64,000 nucleotides of DNA, taken from assembly GCF_004006535.1 (NCBI RefSeq), contig NZ_RLIH01000002.1:186001-250000 (forward strand), given 5' to 3'. Shown here one piece after another: positions 26,585 through 34,748 of this stretch (its first letter is position 1; every line of letters begins with the position of its first letter). The DNA is from Anaerosphaera multitolerans (GTDB lineage: Bacteria > Bacillota > Clostridia > Tissierellales > Peptoniphilaceae). The notes under the pieces were generated by a model that worked only from the letters and a program-made list of their open reading frames with translations, was not told where the DNA came from and made no database searches. The translations under genes were made by a program, and so were the position numbers.

Positions 26585-26623
26585 TATTTCCTAGATGTGG
26601 AATGATGATGTGATAGGAAAATA
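26585..26623 (+). other. Hairpin in the gdh leader
   Basis: TATTTCCTA (26585-26593) pairs with TAGGAAAATA (26614-26623) apart from one bulged A. No T-run follows, so it is a leader structure of unknown role and not a terminator. Confidence 0.4.
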
Positions 26624-26678
26624 GTTACATAGGTAAGTGTGAATTTACCTTTAAAAAGTTAAAAAAGGAGTGTTTATT

Positions 26679-27944
26679 ATGACAGATACTTTAAACCCAT
26701 TAGTAGCTGCACAAGAAAAAGTTAGAATAGCATGTGAAAAATTAGGCGCTGACCCAGCGGTATACGAACTTTTAAAAGAGCCAAAGAGAGTTATTGAAGT
26801 TACAATTCCTGTTAAAATGGATGATGGAACAGTAAAAACTTTCAAAGGTTGGAGAAGTGTTCACTCTGACGCTGTTGGACCTGGAAAAGGTGGAGTTCGT
26901 TTCCATCCAGATGTAAATATGGATGAAGTAAAAGCTCTTTCACTTTGGATGACCTTTAAAGGCGGAGCACTTGGTCTTCCATATGGTGGCGGCAAGGGTG
27001 GAATCAGTGTTGATCCTTCAGAACTTTCAGATAGAGAATTAGAACAACTTGCAAGAGGCTATGTAAGAGCAATTCATAAATATCTTGGCGAAAGAATAGA
27101 TATTCCTGCACCGGACGTTGGAACTAACGGACAAGTGATGAGCTGGTTCATGGATGAATATGCTGCACTTACTGGTGACAATATGAATATGGGTACTTTC
27201 ACTGGTAAACCAGTTGCTTTTGGTGGTTCAGAAGGTAGAAACGAAGCTACAGGATTTGGTGTGGCTGTAGTTACAAGAGAAGCTGCTAAGAGATTTGGAA
27301 TAGATATTAAGACTGCTAAAATTGCTGTACAAGGTTTCGGAAATGTTGGTTCTTTCACAGTTAAAAACATTGAAAGACAAGGCGGAAAAGTATGTGCAAT
27401 AGCTGAATGGGATAAAAACGAAGGTAATTATGCGCTTTACAATGAAAAGGGAATAGATTTTGCTGAACTACTTGCTTATAAGGAAGAAAACAAAACTATT
27501 CTTGGATTCCCGGGAGCTACTAAAATAACTGCAGATGAGTTCTGGACAAATGAATATGATATTTTAATTCCAGCTGCTCTTGAAAATGCTGTAACAGGAG
27601 AAGTTGCTAAGAAGTTAAATGTTAAACTTGTATGTGAAGCAGCTAACGGTCCTGTAACTCCAGAAGGAGATGCTGTTCTAGAAGAAAGAGGAATTAACTT
27701 AACTCCTGATATTTTAACTAACTCAGGCGGTGTAGTAGTATCTTACTACGAATGGGTACAAAATCAATATGGATACTACTGGTCAGTAGAAGAAGTTGAA
27801 GAAAAACAAGAAGCAGATATGATGAAGGCTATTGAAGGAGTATTTGGCGTAGCAGATGAATTTAACGTAACTCCAAGAGAAGCAGTTTACATGTATGCAA
27901 TAAAATCAATTGATGAAGCTATGAAATTAAGAGGATGGTATTAA
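26679..27944 (+). CDS. Glutamate dehydrogenase (probably NAD-dependent)
   Basis: A 421-residue hexameric-type glutamate dehydrogenase, catalysing reversible oxidative deamination of glutamate to 2-oxoglutarate and ammonia. GPGKGGVRFHP (near 70) and LPYGGGKGGI (near 104) carry substrate and catalytic lysines, PAPDVGTNGQ is the active-site loop, VQGFGNVGSF is the dinucleotide-binding glycine motif and NSGGVVVSYYEWVQN is the C-terminal signature. From memory the whole protein is close to the NAD-dependent enzyme of Peptoniphilus asaccharolyticus, including the first residues MTDTLNPLVAAQ. AAAGGAG makes ATG 26679 the start. In glutamate-fermenting anaerobes it feeds the hydroxyglutarate pathway and would consume glutamate from the other modules in this window. 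Confidence 0.96.
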   Translation: MTDTLNPLVAAQEKVRIACEKLGADPAVYELLKEPKRVIEVTIPVKMDDGTVKTFKGWRSVHSDAVGPGKGGVRFHPDVNMDEVKALSLWMTFKGGALGLPYGGGKGGISVDPSELSDRELEQLARGYVRAIHKYLGERIDIPAPDVGTNGQVMSWFMDEYAALTGDNMNMGTFTGKPVAFGGSEGRNEATGFGVAVVTREAAKRFGIDIKTAKIAVQGFGNVGSFTVKNIERQGGKVCAIAEWDKNEGNYALYNEKGIDFAELLAYKEENKTILGFPGATKITADEFWTNEYDILIPAALENAVTGEVAKKLNVKLVCEAANGPVTPEGDAVLEERGINLTPDILTNSGGVVVSYYEWVQNQYGYYWSVEEVEEKQEADMMKAIEGVFGVADEFNVTPREAVYMYAIKSIDEAMKLRGWY

Positions 27945-27957
27945 TTTTATAAATTTT

Positions 27958-27988
27958 AAAAAACTGGTACTTTAAGTGCCAGTTTTTT
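27958..27988 (+). terminator. Intrinsic terminator of gdh
   Basis: Stem CTGGTAC-TTTAA-GTGCCAG flanked by A and T runs. Confidence 0.88.
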
Positions 27989-28104
27989 AATGCTAAAAAT
28001 TAGAAACAGCTAAATGGCAACCTTAAAGCACTATAGATAAAAACTATAGTTTCTATTTAAAAAATAAATTATTAAGATTAAGTTACAATTTCTTAGCAAT
28101 TCCT

Positions 28105-28133
28105 TTGACACTTATAAGTAATTGTGATATTAT
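28105..28133 (+). promoter_or_regulatory. Promoter of the DUF3798 ABC operon
   Basis: TTGACA at 28105-28110, a 17-base spacer and TATTAT at 28128-28133, about 50 bases before the start codon of the binding-protein gene. Confidence 0.82.
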
Positions 28134-28184
28134 TTCTTCAATATCAATTTAAAGTAGTAGCAATAATATTTAGTGAGGTGTACT

Positions 28185-29465
28185 ATGAAAAAACTTAAAA
28201 GAATACTTTCGTTAACACTTATTTTAGCAATGATGTTTACCCTTGCGGCATGTGGTAAAACAGACGAGCCTGCAAATAGTGGAAATGAAGCTGCTAAAAC
28301 AGAGGGAGAGGCAGAATATCACATAGGTATAGTTACAGGAACTGTATCTCAAAGTGAAGATGAATTAAGAGCGGCAGAAAAATTACAAGAAATTTATGGT
28401 GATGCTGCTGAGGGTGGAATGATTGCTCATGACACTTATCCAGATAACTTTATGGCTGAGCAGGAAACTACAATTTCCAAAATAACTGCTATGGCGGAAG
28501 ATCCGTTAATGAAGGCTATTATAGTTAACCAATCTGTACCTGGAACGACTGCAGCTTTTGAACAAATAAGAGCTAACTATCCGGATATTAAGTTAATAGC
28601 TCTTATTCCTCAGGAAGATCCTGCAATGGTTGGAGATGTAGCTGATATAGCAATTGATGCTGATAACGTATCAAGAGGATATAGAATTATAGCTGCGGCT
28701 AAGGAAATGGGAGCAACTAAATTTGTTCATATTTCTTTCCCAAGACATATGAGTATTGAACTTCTAGCACTTAGACGTGCAATAATGGAAGAAGCTTGTA
28801 AGGAACTTGGAGTTGAATTTATAGCTGAAACTGCACCGGATCCAACAAGTGACGTTGGTATACCAGGAGCACAACAGTTTATAGCTGAAAACGTACCGAA
28901 CTGGATTTCAAAATATGGTAAGGATACTGCATTCTTCTGTACAAATGATGCGCATACTGAACCTCTTTTAAGAGAAGTGGCAGCAGGCGGGGCAATATTT
29001 GTAGAGCAAGATTTACCTTCACCAATAATGGGATATCCGGGAGCTTTCTCTATAGATCTTAAGGAAGAAGCGGGAGATTGGCCTGCAATAAATGCAAAGG
29101 TTGAAGAAGCTGTTATAGAAGCCGGCGGAAATGAAAGAATGGGTTCTTGGGCTTATTCACTAGGTTATTCAATTACTTTAGGTGCTGTTGATTTAGCTAT
29201 AGATGCTATAGAAAATGGAACAGATTTAGCTGACAGAGACCTTGTAGTAGAAAGTATTGCAAAGAATACTGAAGGTGCAAATTGGATGGCAACTAACTAT
29301 GTAGACAGAGGAACCGGTGAGGAAAAACCTAATTATTTCTTAGTTTCTCAAGACACATATGTATATGGTAAAGGATACTTGGGAATGGATAAAGTTGAAG
29401 TTCCTGAAAAATATATGAACTTAAACGTAGATCTTGACGCACTTCTAGAAGCTGAAGGCGAATAG
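28185..29465 (+). CDS. DUF3798 lipoprotein, ABC-transporter substrate-binding protein
   Basis: A 426-residue lipoprotein. The signal peptide ends in a lipobox LAAC near residue 22. The mature part starts with YHIGIVTGTVSQSEDELRAAE, which I recognise as DUF3798, and has a periplasmic-binding-protein-like pattern of alternating strands and helices (AIIVNQSVPGTTAAFEQIR, FVHISFPRHMSIELLALRR). Position before a sugar-type ABC ATPase and two permeases identifies it as the binding protein of that importer; the ligand is unknown. GAGGTG precedes ATG 28185. A hairpin after the stop may let it be made in excess over the membrane parts. Confidence 0.85.
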   Translation: MKKLKRILSLTLILAMMFTLAACGKTDEPANSGNEAAKTEGEAEYHIGIVTGTVSQSEDELRAAEKLQEIYGDAAEGGMIAHDTYPDNFMAEQETTISKITAMAEDPLMKAIIVNQSVPGTTAAFEQIRANYPDIKLIALIPQEDPAMVGDVADIAIDADNVSRGYRIIAAAKEMGATKFVHISFPRHMSIELLALRRAIMEEACKELGVEFIAETAPDPTSDVGIPGAQQFIAENVPNWISKYGKDTAFFCTNDAHTEPLLREVAAGGAIFVEQDLPSPIMGYPGAFSIDLKEEAGDWPAINAKVEEAVIEAGGNERMGSWAYSLGYSITLGAVDLAIDAIENGTDLADRDLVVESIAKNTEGANWMATNYVDRGTGEEKPNYFLVSQDTYVYGKGYLGMDKVEVPEKYMNLNVDLDALLEAEGE

Positions 29466-29482
29466 ATACAGATATTTAAAAA

Positions 29483-29516
29483 AACCAGTGGTCAAATCTG
29501 GCCATTGGTTTCTTTT
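29483..29516 (+). terminator. Intercistronic attenuator between binding protein and ABC ATPase
   Basis: An 11-pair stem AACCAGTGGTC / GGCCATTGGTT (one or two G-U pairs), with a T-rich tail, lies inside the operon. Partial read-through would lower expression of the ATPase and permeases relative to the binding protein. Confidence 0.75.
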
Positions 29517-29537
29517 TAATTAAAGAGGTGAGATTAT

Positions 29538-31133
29538 TTGCAAGATATTTTATTAGAAGCTAAAAATGTAGGAAAAAGCTTTGATGGAAATACGGTTTTA
29601 AAAGACGTGAATTTTAAATTGGGCAAGGGAAAGATTTTAGGACTGGTTGGAGAAAACGGAGCCGGAAAATCTACATTAATGAATATAATCTTTGGAATGA
29701 GCGTAATAGATGAAACCGGCGGATATGACGGTGAAATTATTTTAGATGGGGAAAAAATCAATTTCAAAAACCCCATTGATGCTTTAAATGCCGGAGTGGG
29801 TATGGTTCATCAGGAGTTTAATTTAATTCCGGGTTTTACAGTTGCTGAAAATATTACACTTAATATGGAAGAAACAAAGAAGAATGTAATCTCTCAAGTC
29901 TTGGGGAAAAAATATGAAATAATTGATGAAAAGGCAAATATTACAATTTCAGGAAACTCTCTTGATACTTTGGGAGTGGATATAGATTCCAATGAATATG
30001 TAAGTGAAATGCCTGTTGGTCATAAGCAATTTATTGAAATTGCTAGAGAGATAACAAGAAAAGATGTAAAGCTAATTATTATGGATGAACCCACTGCCGT
30101 GCTTACGGAAACTGAAGCTGATATTTTAATCAGTGCGCTAAGAAAATTGGCTTCCATGGGAATTTCCATTATTTTTATTTCTCATAGACTAAGAGAAATT
30201 TTAAATGTATGTGATGATATAATTGTACTAAGAGATGGAGTAGTTGTTGAAAATAAGCCGTCAAAGGAAATGGACTTAGATGAAGTGGCAAGATTGATGG
30301 TTGGACGTGACAATGAAGAGAGAAAAAAGGAAGTTCACGAAGAGAAAGTCATTGATAGCAATGATATTATTATTGATGTAGAAAATCTTTGGGTTGATAT
30401 GCCCGGAGAGCAAGTGGTTGATGTGAGCTTTAAAGTTGCCAAAGGTGAAATCTTCGGTATAGCTGGTCTTGCAGGTCAAGGGAAGCTGGGAATTCCAAAT
30501 GGAATTTTAGGAACTTATCCTGTGGGTGGTAAAGTTACTTTTAAAGGTGAAGATTTAAAACTTGGAGATACTTTAAAGATTTTAGAAAAGGGAATAGCCT
30601 TTGTATCTGAGGACAGACGAGGGGTAGGTTTATTGTTAGAAGAGCCTATCTATTGGAATATAGCCTTTAATGCTATGCAGGTACAGAATAAGTATTTAAA
30701 GAAAATATTGGGCATAAATTTTAGAGATGAAGGGAAAATGCGCGAAGTAGCCGATGAGTATATTGAAAGTTTAGCTATAAAAACTACAGGTTCAGATCAA
30801 AAAGCTCAAAACCTTTCAGGTGGAAATCAACAGAAAGTATGTTTAGCTAAGGCCTTTGCCATGGATCCGGAACTTTTATTTGTATCGGAGCCTACAAGAG
30901 GAATTGACGTTGGAGCTAAGGAACTGGTCTTAAATTCACTAAAGAAGACCAATAGAGAAGACGATACTACTATTGTTATGGTTTCTTCAGAATTGGAGGA
31001 GTTAAGATCTATTTGTGATAGAATTGCAGTAATCTGCGAAGGTAAAATTGCGGGAATACTTTCTCCAAAGGATTCGCCTGAAAAATTCGGACTGCTAATG
31101 AGTGGAGAATCTATAGAAGGAGGATATAACTAA
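29538..31133 (+). CDS. ABC transporter ATPase with two nucleotide-binding domains (sugar/nucleoside type)
   Basis: A 531-residue fusion of two ABC ATPase domains, like RbsA/MglA and the BmpA-type nucleoside importers. Domain 1 has Walker A GENGAGKST (near 37), a divergent LSGGQ region (EMPVGHKQFIEIAREI) and Walker B LIIMDEPTAVL. Domain 2 (from about 275) has a degenerate Walker A GLAGQGKLG, NLSGGNQQKV signature and LLFVSEPTRGIDVGA Walker B with serine in place of aspartate, so only the first site is likely to hydrolyse ATP well. The start is TTG at 29538 behind GAGGTGA. It overlaps the first permease gene by one base. Confidence 0.92.
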   Translation: MQDILLEAKNVGKSFDGNTVLKDVNFKLGKGKILGLVGENGAGKSTLMNIIFGMSVIDETGGYDGEIILDGEKINFKNPIDALNAGVGMVHQEFNLIPGFTVAENITLNMEETKKNVISQVLGKKYEIIDEKANITISGNSLDTLGVDIDSNEYVSEMPVGHKQFIEIAREITRKDVKLIIMDEPTAVLTETEADILISALRKLASMGISIIFISHRLREILNVCDDIIVLRDGVVVENKPSKEMDLDEVARLMVGRDNEERKKEVHEEKVIDSNDIIIDVENLWVDMPGEQVVDVSFKVAKGEIFGIAGLAGQGKLGIPNGILGTYPVGGKVTFKGEDLKLGDTLKILEKGIAFVSEDRRGVGLLLEEPIYWNIAFNAMQVQNKYLKKILGINFRDEGKMREVADEYIESLAIKTTGSDQKAQNLSGGNQQKVCLAKAFAMDPELLFVSEPTRGIDVGAKELVLNSLKKTNREDDTTIVMVSSELEELRSICDRIAVICEGKIAGILSPKDSPEKFGLLMSGESIEGGYN

Positions 31134-32206
31134 TGTATAAAAAACAAAATTTCATTAAAAAGTTCGGTTGGCCAAGAATTATCATAGGTTTGTTTTTAAT
31201 TGGACTTTTTATTATATCTCCTTTTGTGGGAATTAGGGTAGATCAATCTTTAAATGACGTAATCGGAAGATTTGGAATGTTTTCAGTATTGGTTCTTTCT
31301 ATGGTTCCTATGATTCAATCGGGATGCGGTTTAAACTTCGGTTTACCTGTGGGAGTAATTTCCGGAATACTTGGCGGAGTGACAAGTATTGAATTTGGAT
31401 TTACAGGTTTTATGGGTATTTTTATGGCCATAGTACTGGGAAGCTTATTTGCAATTTTATTTGGAGGACTTTACGGAATTTTACTAAACCAAATTAAAGG
31501 TGATGAGATGTTAATTGCCACTTATGTGGGTTATTCCTTTGCAGCTTTAATGAGTATTATGTGGGTGGTACTTCCCTATAAAAACCCTGTAAGTGTAATG
31601 AGTTATGGGGGAAGCGGACTTCGTCAACAAATTCCCGTTTCAGATTATTGGATGAATAAAACCGTTTTTGAAGATGGTACCAGTAAGACTGTGGGTATAC
31701 TATCCGAGTTTTTAAATATAAAAATAAATGAGAATTTAATGATACCTACGGGAATGATTTTATTTTTTGCGTTAATGGCTTTTATAGTGTGGGCTTTCTT
31801 TAAAACTAAGCTTGGAACAAGTATTACAGCAGTAGGTTCAAATCCGGAATATGCTAAGTCAGCAGGTATTAATATAAATAAGATGAGATTAATATCCGTA
31901 ATATTTTCAACAGTTATTGCTGCTATTGGAATTATAGTTTATCAGCAAAGTTATGGTTATATTCAGTTATATACTTCACCACTGGCCTTTACCTTTCAAT
32001 CGGTAGCGGCGATATTAATAGGCGGTGCAAGTTTAAATAAAGCTTCAATAGTAAACGTAATAGTAGGGACAATACTATTTCAAGGTATACTTACTATGAC
32101 TCCTATAGTAATTAACGGAGCTTTAAATATAGACGTTTCGGAAGTACTTCGTCTTATAGTAACTAACGGAATGATACTTTATGCATTGACAAGGAGGAAC
32201 GATTAA
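31133..32206 (+). CDS. ABC transporter permease 1 (BPD_transp_2 family)
   Basis: A 357-residue integral membrane permease with about nine hydrophobic segments, of the branched-chain amino acid / ribose / nucleoside permease family. The conserved region is GTSITAVGSNPEYAKSAGININKMRL, which resembles the cytoplasmic coupling loop of these permeases. TAATG overlap with the ATPase gene indicates translational coupling, and the second permease follows without a gap. It forms a heterodimeric channel with the next protein. Confidence 0.9.
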   Translation: MYKKQNFIKKFGWPRIIIGLFLIGLFIISPFVGIRVDQSLNDVIGRFGMFSVLVLSMVPMIQSGCGLNFGLPVGVISGILGGVTSIEFGFTGFMGIFMAIVLGSLFAILFGGLYGILLNQIKGDEMLIATYVGYSFAALMSIMWVVLPYKNPVSVMSYGGSGLRQQIPVSDYWMNKTVFEDGTSKTVGILSEFLNIKINENLMIPTGMILFFALMAFIVWAFFKTKLGTSITAVGSNPEYAKSAGININKMRLISVIFSTVIAAIGIIVYQQSYGYIQLYTSPLAFTFQSVAAILIGGASLNKASIVNVIVGTILFQGILTMTPIVINGALNIDVSEVLRLIVTNGMILYALTRRND

Positions 32207-33340
32207 ATGAATAAGGATTTAAAGCGAATATTAAGTAAATATATGGTTCCCATCCTATTTATAATAATTTGTGGAGTCGGTATAGCCATAGCGAAACCTC
32301 CGCTTTCTTATTTAACAGGTGAACTTGCAAGAAGAATGGCGAGAAATACCTTTCTTGTACTATCTTTAATTGTTCCTATTCTTGCGGGAATGGGCATTAA
32401 CTTTGGTATTCCTCTTGGAGCAATGGCTGGTCAAATAGGACTTGTATTTGTAACGGACTGGGGGATTACAGGAATTCCCGGAATTTTAGTAGCGGCATTA
32501 GTGGGAACGCCGATAGCAATCTTACTTGGAAATTTTTCCGGTAGAGTTATGAATAAAGCTCGTGGTAGAGAGATGATTACTTCTATGATGTTATCCTATT
32601 TTATCATGGGGGTTTATATGCTCTTCTTACTTTATTTTTTCGGTTCAATAATACCATTTTCCAATAAGAAGATACTTTTATCTCAAGGGTATGGAATAAA
32701 GAATGCTATTAAATTAGATGTGGCGAAGGGATTGGACAACCTTTTAAATATAAAAGTTGACTTTGGACTTATGGGTCAAAAGGTGGCCTTTGAAATACCT
32801 GTCTTTACAATACTGGTAATAGCTGTACTTTGTGTATTTATTGTATGGTTTAAGAAAACAAAAATAGGTCACGATATGAGAGCTGTAGGACAGGACCAAA
32901 AGGTTTCTTCCAATGCGGGACTTATAACAGATAAGATTAGAATTCAATCAATAGTTATTTCAACAGTACTTGCTTGTTATGGTCAAATTATCTATCTTCA
33001 AAACATTGGTACATTAAACACCTATGCAGGTCAGGATCAAGCAGCGCTTTATGCGGCAGCATCACTCTTAGTAGGTGGAGCAAGTGTATCAAAGGCATCT
33101 ATTCCAAATGCCATACTAGGTACAGCTCTTTTCCACTTGATGTTTATAGTAATGCCTCAGGCTGGAAAGGCTTTAACGGGAGATGCTATGATAGGAGAGT
33201 ATTTCAGAACCTTCCTAAGCTACGGAGTAGTAACTGTGGCACTTATAATGCACGCTTATGAAAGACAGAAGGAAATGGCTGAAAACAGAGTTAAAGCAAG
33301 ACAAAAAATGAACGGACAGAAAGTGAAATTAAAAGCTTAG
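32207..33340 (+). CDS. ABC transporter permease 2 (BPD_transp_2 family)
   Basis: A 377-residue permease paralogous to the previous one, with about ten hydrophobic segments and the matching coupling loop GHDMRAVGQDQKVSSNAGLITDKIR. AAGGAGGAACGA lies before the ATG inside the end of the upstream gene. It is the last gene of the DUF3798 ABC operon; a stable terminator follows. The C-terminal tail is basic (RVKARQKMNGQKVKLKA). Confidence 0.9.
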   Translation: MNKDLKRILSKYMVPILFIIICGVGIAIAKPPLSYLTGELARRMARNTFLVLSLIVPILAGMGINFGIPLGAMAGQIGLVFVTDWGITGIPGILVAALVGTPIAILLGNFSGRVMNKARGREMITSMMLSYFIMGVYMLFLLYFFGSIIPFSNKKILLSQGYGIKNAIKLDVAKGLDNLLNIKVDFGLMGQKVAFEIPVFTILVIAVLCVFIVWFKKTKIGHDMRAVGQDQKVSSNAGLITDKIRIQSIVISTVLACYGQIIYLQNIGTLNTYAGQDQAALYAAASLLVGGASVSKASIPNAILGTALFHLMFIVMPQAGKALTGDAMIGEYFRTFLSYGVVTVALIMHAYERQKEMAENRVKARQKMNGQKVKLKA

Positions 33341-33365
33341 AATAGAGGTAGAGCGGAAATGAATT

Positions 33366-33402
33366 AAACCTCTAAATCACAAAAAGGATTTGGGGGTTTT
33401 TT
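33366..33402 (+). terminator. Intrinsic terminator of the DUF3798 ABC operon
   Basis: A 13-pair stem AAACCTCTAAATC / GATTTGGGGGTTT with two G-U pairs, then a T-run. Confidence 0.8.
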
Positions 33403-33404
33403 AA

Positions 33405-33565
33405 ATGTCAAAATATAGTTTAGAATTTAAGATAAAATTAATTAGTATTATAGCTGTGATTTTGGTGGAATAAAATCAAAAGTATGTATCTCTAATAATA
33501 CTCTTGAAAATTGGATTAATTGGTATGTAGTTGAAGGGACAGAAGGGTTGAATAAAAGCTTTTAA
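33405..33565 (+). pseudogene. Relic of an IS3-family transposase (orfA helix-turn-helix end)
   Basis: The reading MSKYSLEFKIKLI starts at 33405 in one frame, and DFGGIKSKVCISNNTLENW followed by INWYVVEGTEGLNKSF continues in a shifted frame up to the stop at 33563-33565. Together they match the N-terminal helix-turn-helix of IS3/IS150-type OrfA proteins, which start SKYS-x-EFK and have a W-x-x-x-Y...G-x-E-G-L pattern. The frame is broken, the rest of the element is gone, and no terminal inverted repeats are seen. Confidence 0.6.
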
Positions 33566-33618
33566 AAACCAATTTACTTATTTACCATATTAATATATAA
33601 TTTTTATAGGTGAATACA

Positions 33619-34554
33619 ATGCAGAATTTAACCATTGGTTTAGATATTATTTTTCCTGTGTTTTTAGTTATATTGACAGGATATTTTTTAAAACTGAAGA
33701 ATTTAATAGATGACAATTTTGTTGCGAGAAGTACTACACTTGTGTTTTATGTAGCTCTTCCGGCGAAGTTGTTTTTTGATATTAAAAATTCTCAAATTGA
33801 AAAGCTGGACATAAGATATACTCTTTACCTACTTTTGGGAACATTGGCAATTTTTAGTCTTTCTTGGATAATAGGCAGATTATTTATAAAAGAGGATAGA
33901 AAACTTTCCGCCTTTGTACATTGCGCCTACAGGTCTAATTTTATTTACATAGGTATTCCCATACTTGAGATGATTTATAGTGGCGATTCAATGGATTCAG
34001 TTCTTGTAGTTATAATCTTCGGTCTTACCTTTTACAATATGCTTTCCATAGTGCTGCTTACCTACTATGGTGGCGGTAAACTCAGCGCGAAAAGTTTTTT
34101 ACTTAAAATTATAAAAAATCCCATGATAGTTTCAGTTTGTCTGGGGCTGTTTGCCAAACTTATAAATCTTCCCATATATGAGGGAATAGAAGAGGGAGCT
34201 TCATTAATAGCAAGACTCACAACACCTCTTTCTCTCATTTTAATAGGAGGTTCTTTGGATTTTAAAAAGAGCAAGTCTGATAATTTAATTATTTTTTCCA
34301 GTGCACTTATAAAAAATGCTTTAGGTGCAGCTGTACTTGTACCTCTCGGTTATTTTATGGGATTTAGCAACTCTCAATTAATTGTGGCTTATTTATTTTT
34401 TGCCACGCCTTGTGCCGTAAATTGTTTTATTATGGGCAAGCAAATGGGTTCGGATGCACTTCTTACTTCAAAGATAATAACAGCTTCTTTTGCAATGTCA
34501 ATTGTAACTTATTCTGTAGGGATTGCCCTGCTTAATTATTTCGGGATTATTTAG
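33619..34554 (+). CDS. AEC-family (auxin efflux carrier type) transporter
   Basis: A 311-residue membrane protein with about ten hydrophobic segments in two similar halves. Features of the AEC family are the N-terminal IFPVFLVILTGYFLK, FYVALPAKLFFDI, the mid-protein HCAYRSNFIYIGIPI and the C-terminal FFATPCAVNCFIMGKQMG. Bacterial members carry malate, malonate or other carboxylates; the substrate is unknown here. TAGGTGA makes ATG 33619 the start, not the GTG at 33610. It is a single-gene unit upstream of the metK riboswitch. Confidence 0.88.
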   Translation: MQNLTIGLDIIFPVFLVILTGYFLKLKNLIDDNFVARSTTLVFYVALPAKLFFDIKNSQIEKLDIRYTLYLLLGTLAIFSLSWIIGRLFIKEDRKLSAFVHCAYRSNFIYIGIPILEMIYSGDSMDSVLVVIIFGLTFYNMLSIVLLTYYGGGKLSAKSFLLKIIKNPMIVSVCLGLFAKLINLPIYEGIEEGASLIARLTTPLSLILIGGSLDFKKSKSDNLIIFSSALIKNALGAAVLVPLGYFMGFSNSQLIVAYLFFATPCAVNCFIMGKQMGSDALLTSKIITASFAMSIVTYSVGIALLNYFGII

Positions 34555-34583
34555 TTTACTTTGGTTTTTTTTAGTGATATACT
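34555..34583 (+). promoter_or_regulatory. Promoter of the metK transcript
   Basis: TTTACT at 34555-34560, a 17-base spacer and TATACT at 34578-34583; transcription would begin about 15 bases before the riboswitch. Confidence 0.75.
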
Positions 34584-34604
34584 GTACACACAATTTAAGA
34601 ATAA

Positions 34605-34733
34605 ACCTTATTAAGAGTGGTGGAGTGAATGGGCACGATGAAACCCGGCAACCTTTTATGTGGTGCCAAATCCCACAGAGTAATCTGGAAGATGAGGTTC
34701 TTTACTACCTTTTCCTCTGGATAGGGTTTTTTT
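34605..34733 (+). promoter_or_regulatory. SAM-I (S-box) riboswitch with terminator
   Basis: The aptamer spans 34605-34698. Visible consensus parts are CTTATTAAGAGTGGTGGAG, GATGAAACCCGGCAACC and GTGGTGCCAAATCCCA. Helix P1 forms between ACCTTATT (34605-34612) and GATGAGGT (34691-34698). The same GATGAGGT can instead pair with ACCTTTTC (34707-34714) as antiterminator. The terminator hairpin is ACCTTTTCC-TCT-GGATAGGGT (34707-34727) with a T-run to 34733. With SAM bound, P1 holds its strand, the terminator forms and metK is shut off. This is a well-known class, so the identification is firm. Confidence 0.96.
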
Positions 34734-34748
34734 ATTTAGGAGGCTAAG

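Noticed and set aside
33573-33601. TTTACT-17-TATAAT as promoter of the AEC transporter gene
   Set aside because: The implied transcription start would fall within the ribosome binding site, leaving almost no leader; not convincing enough to list.
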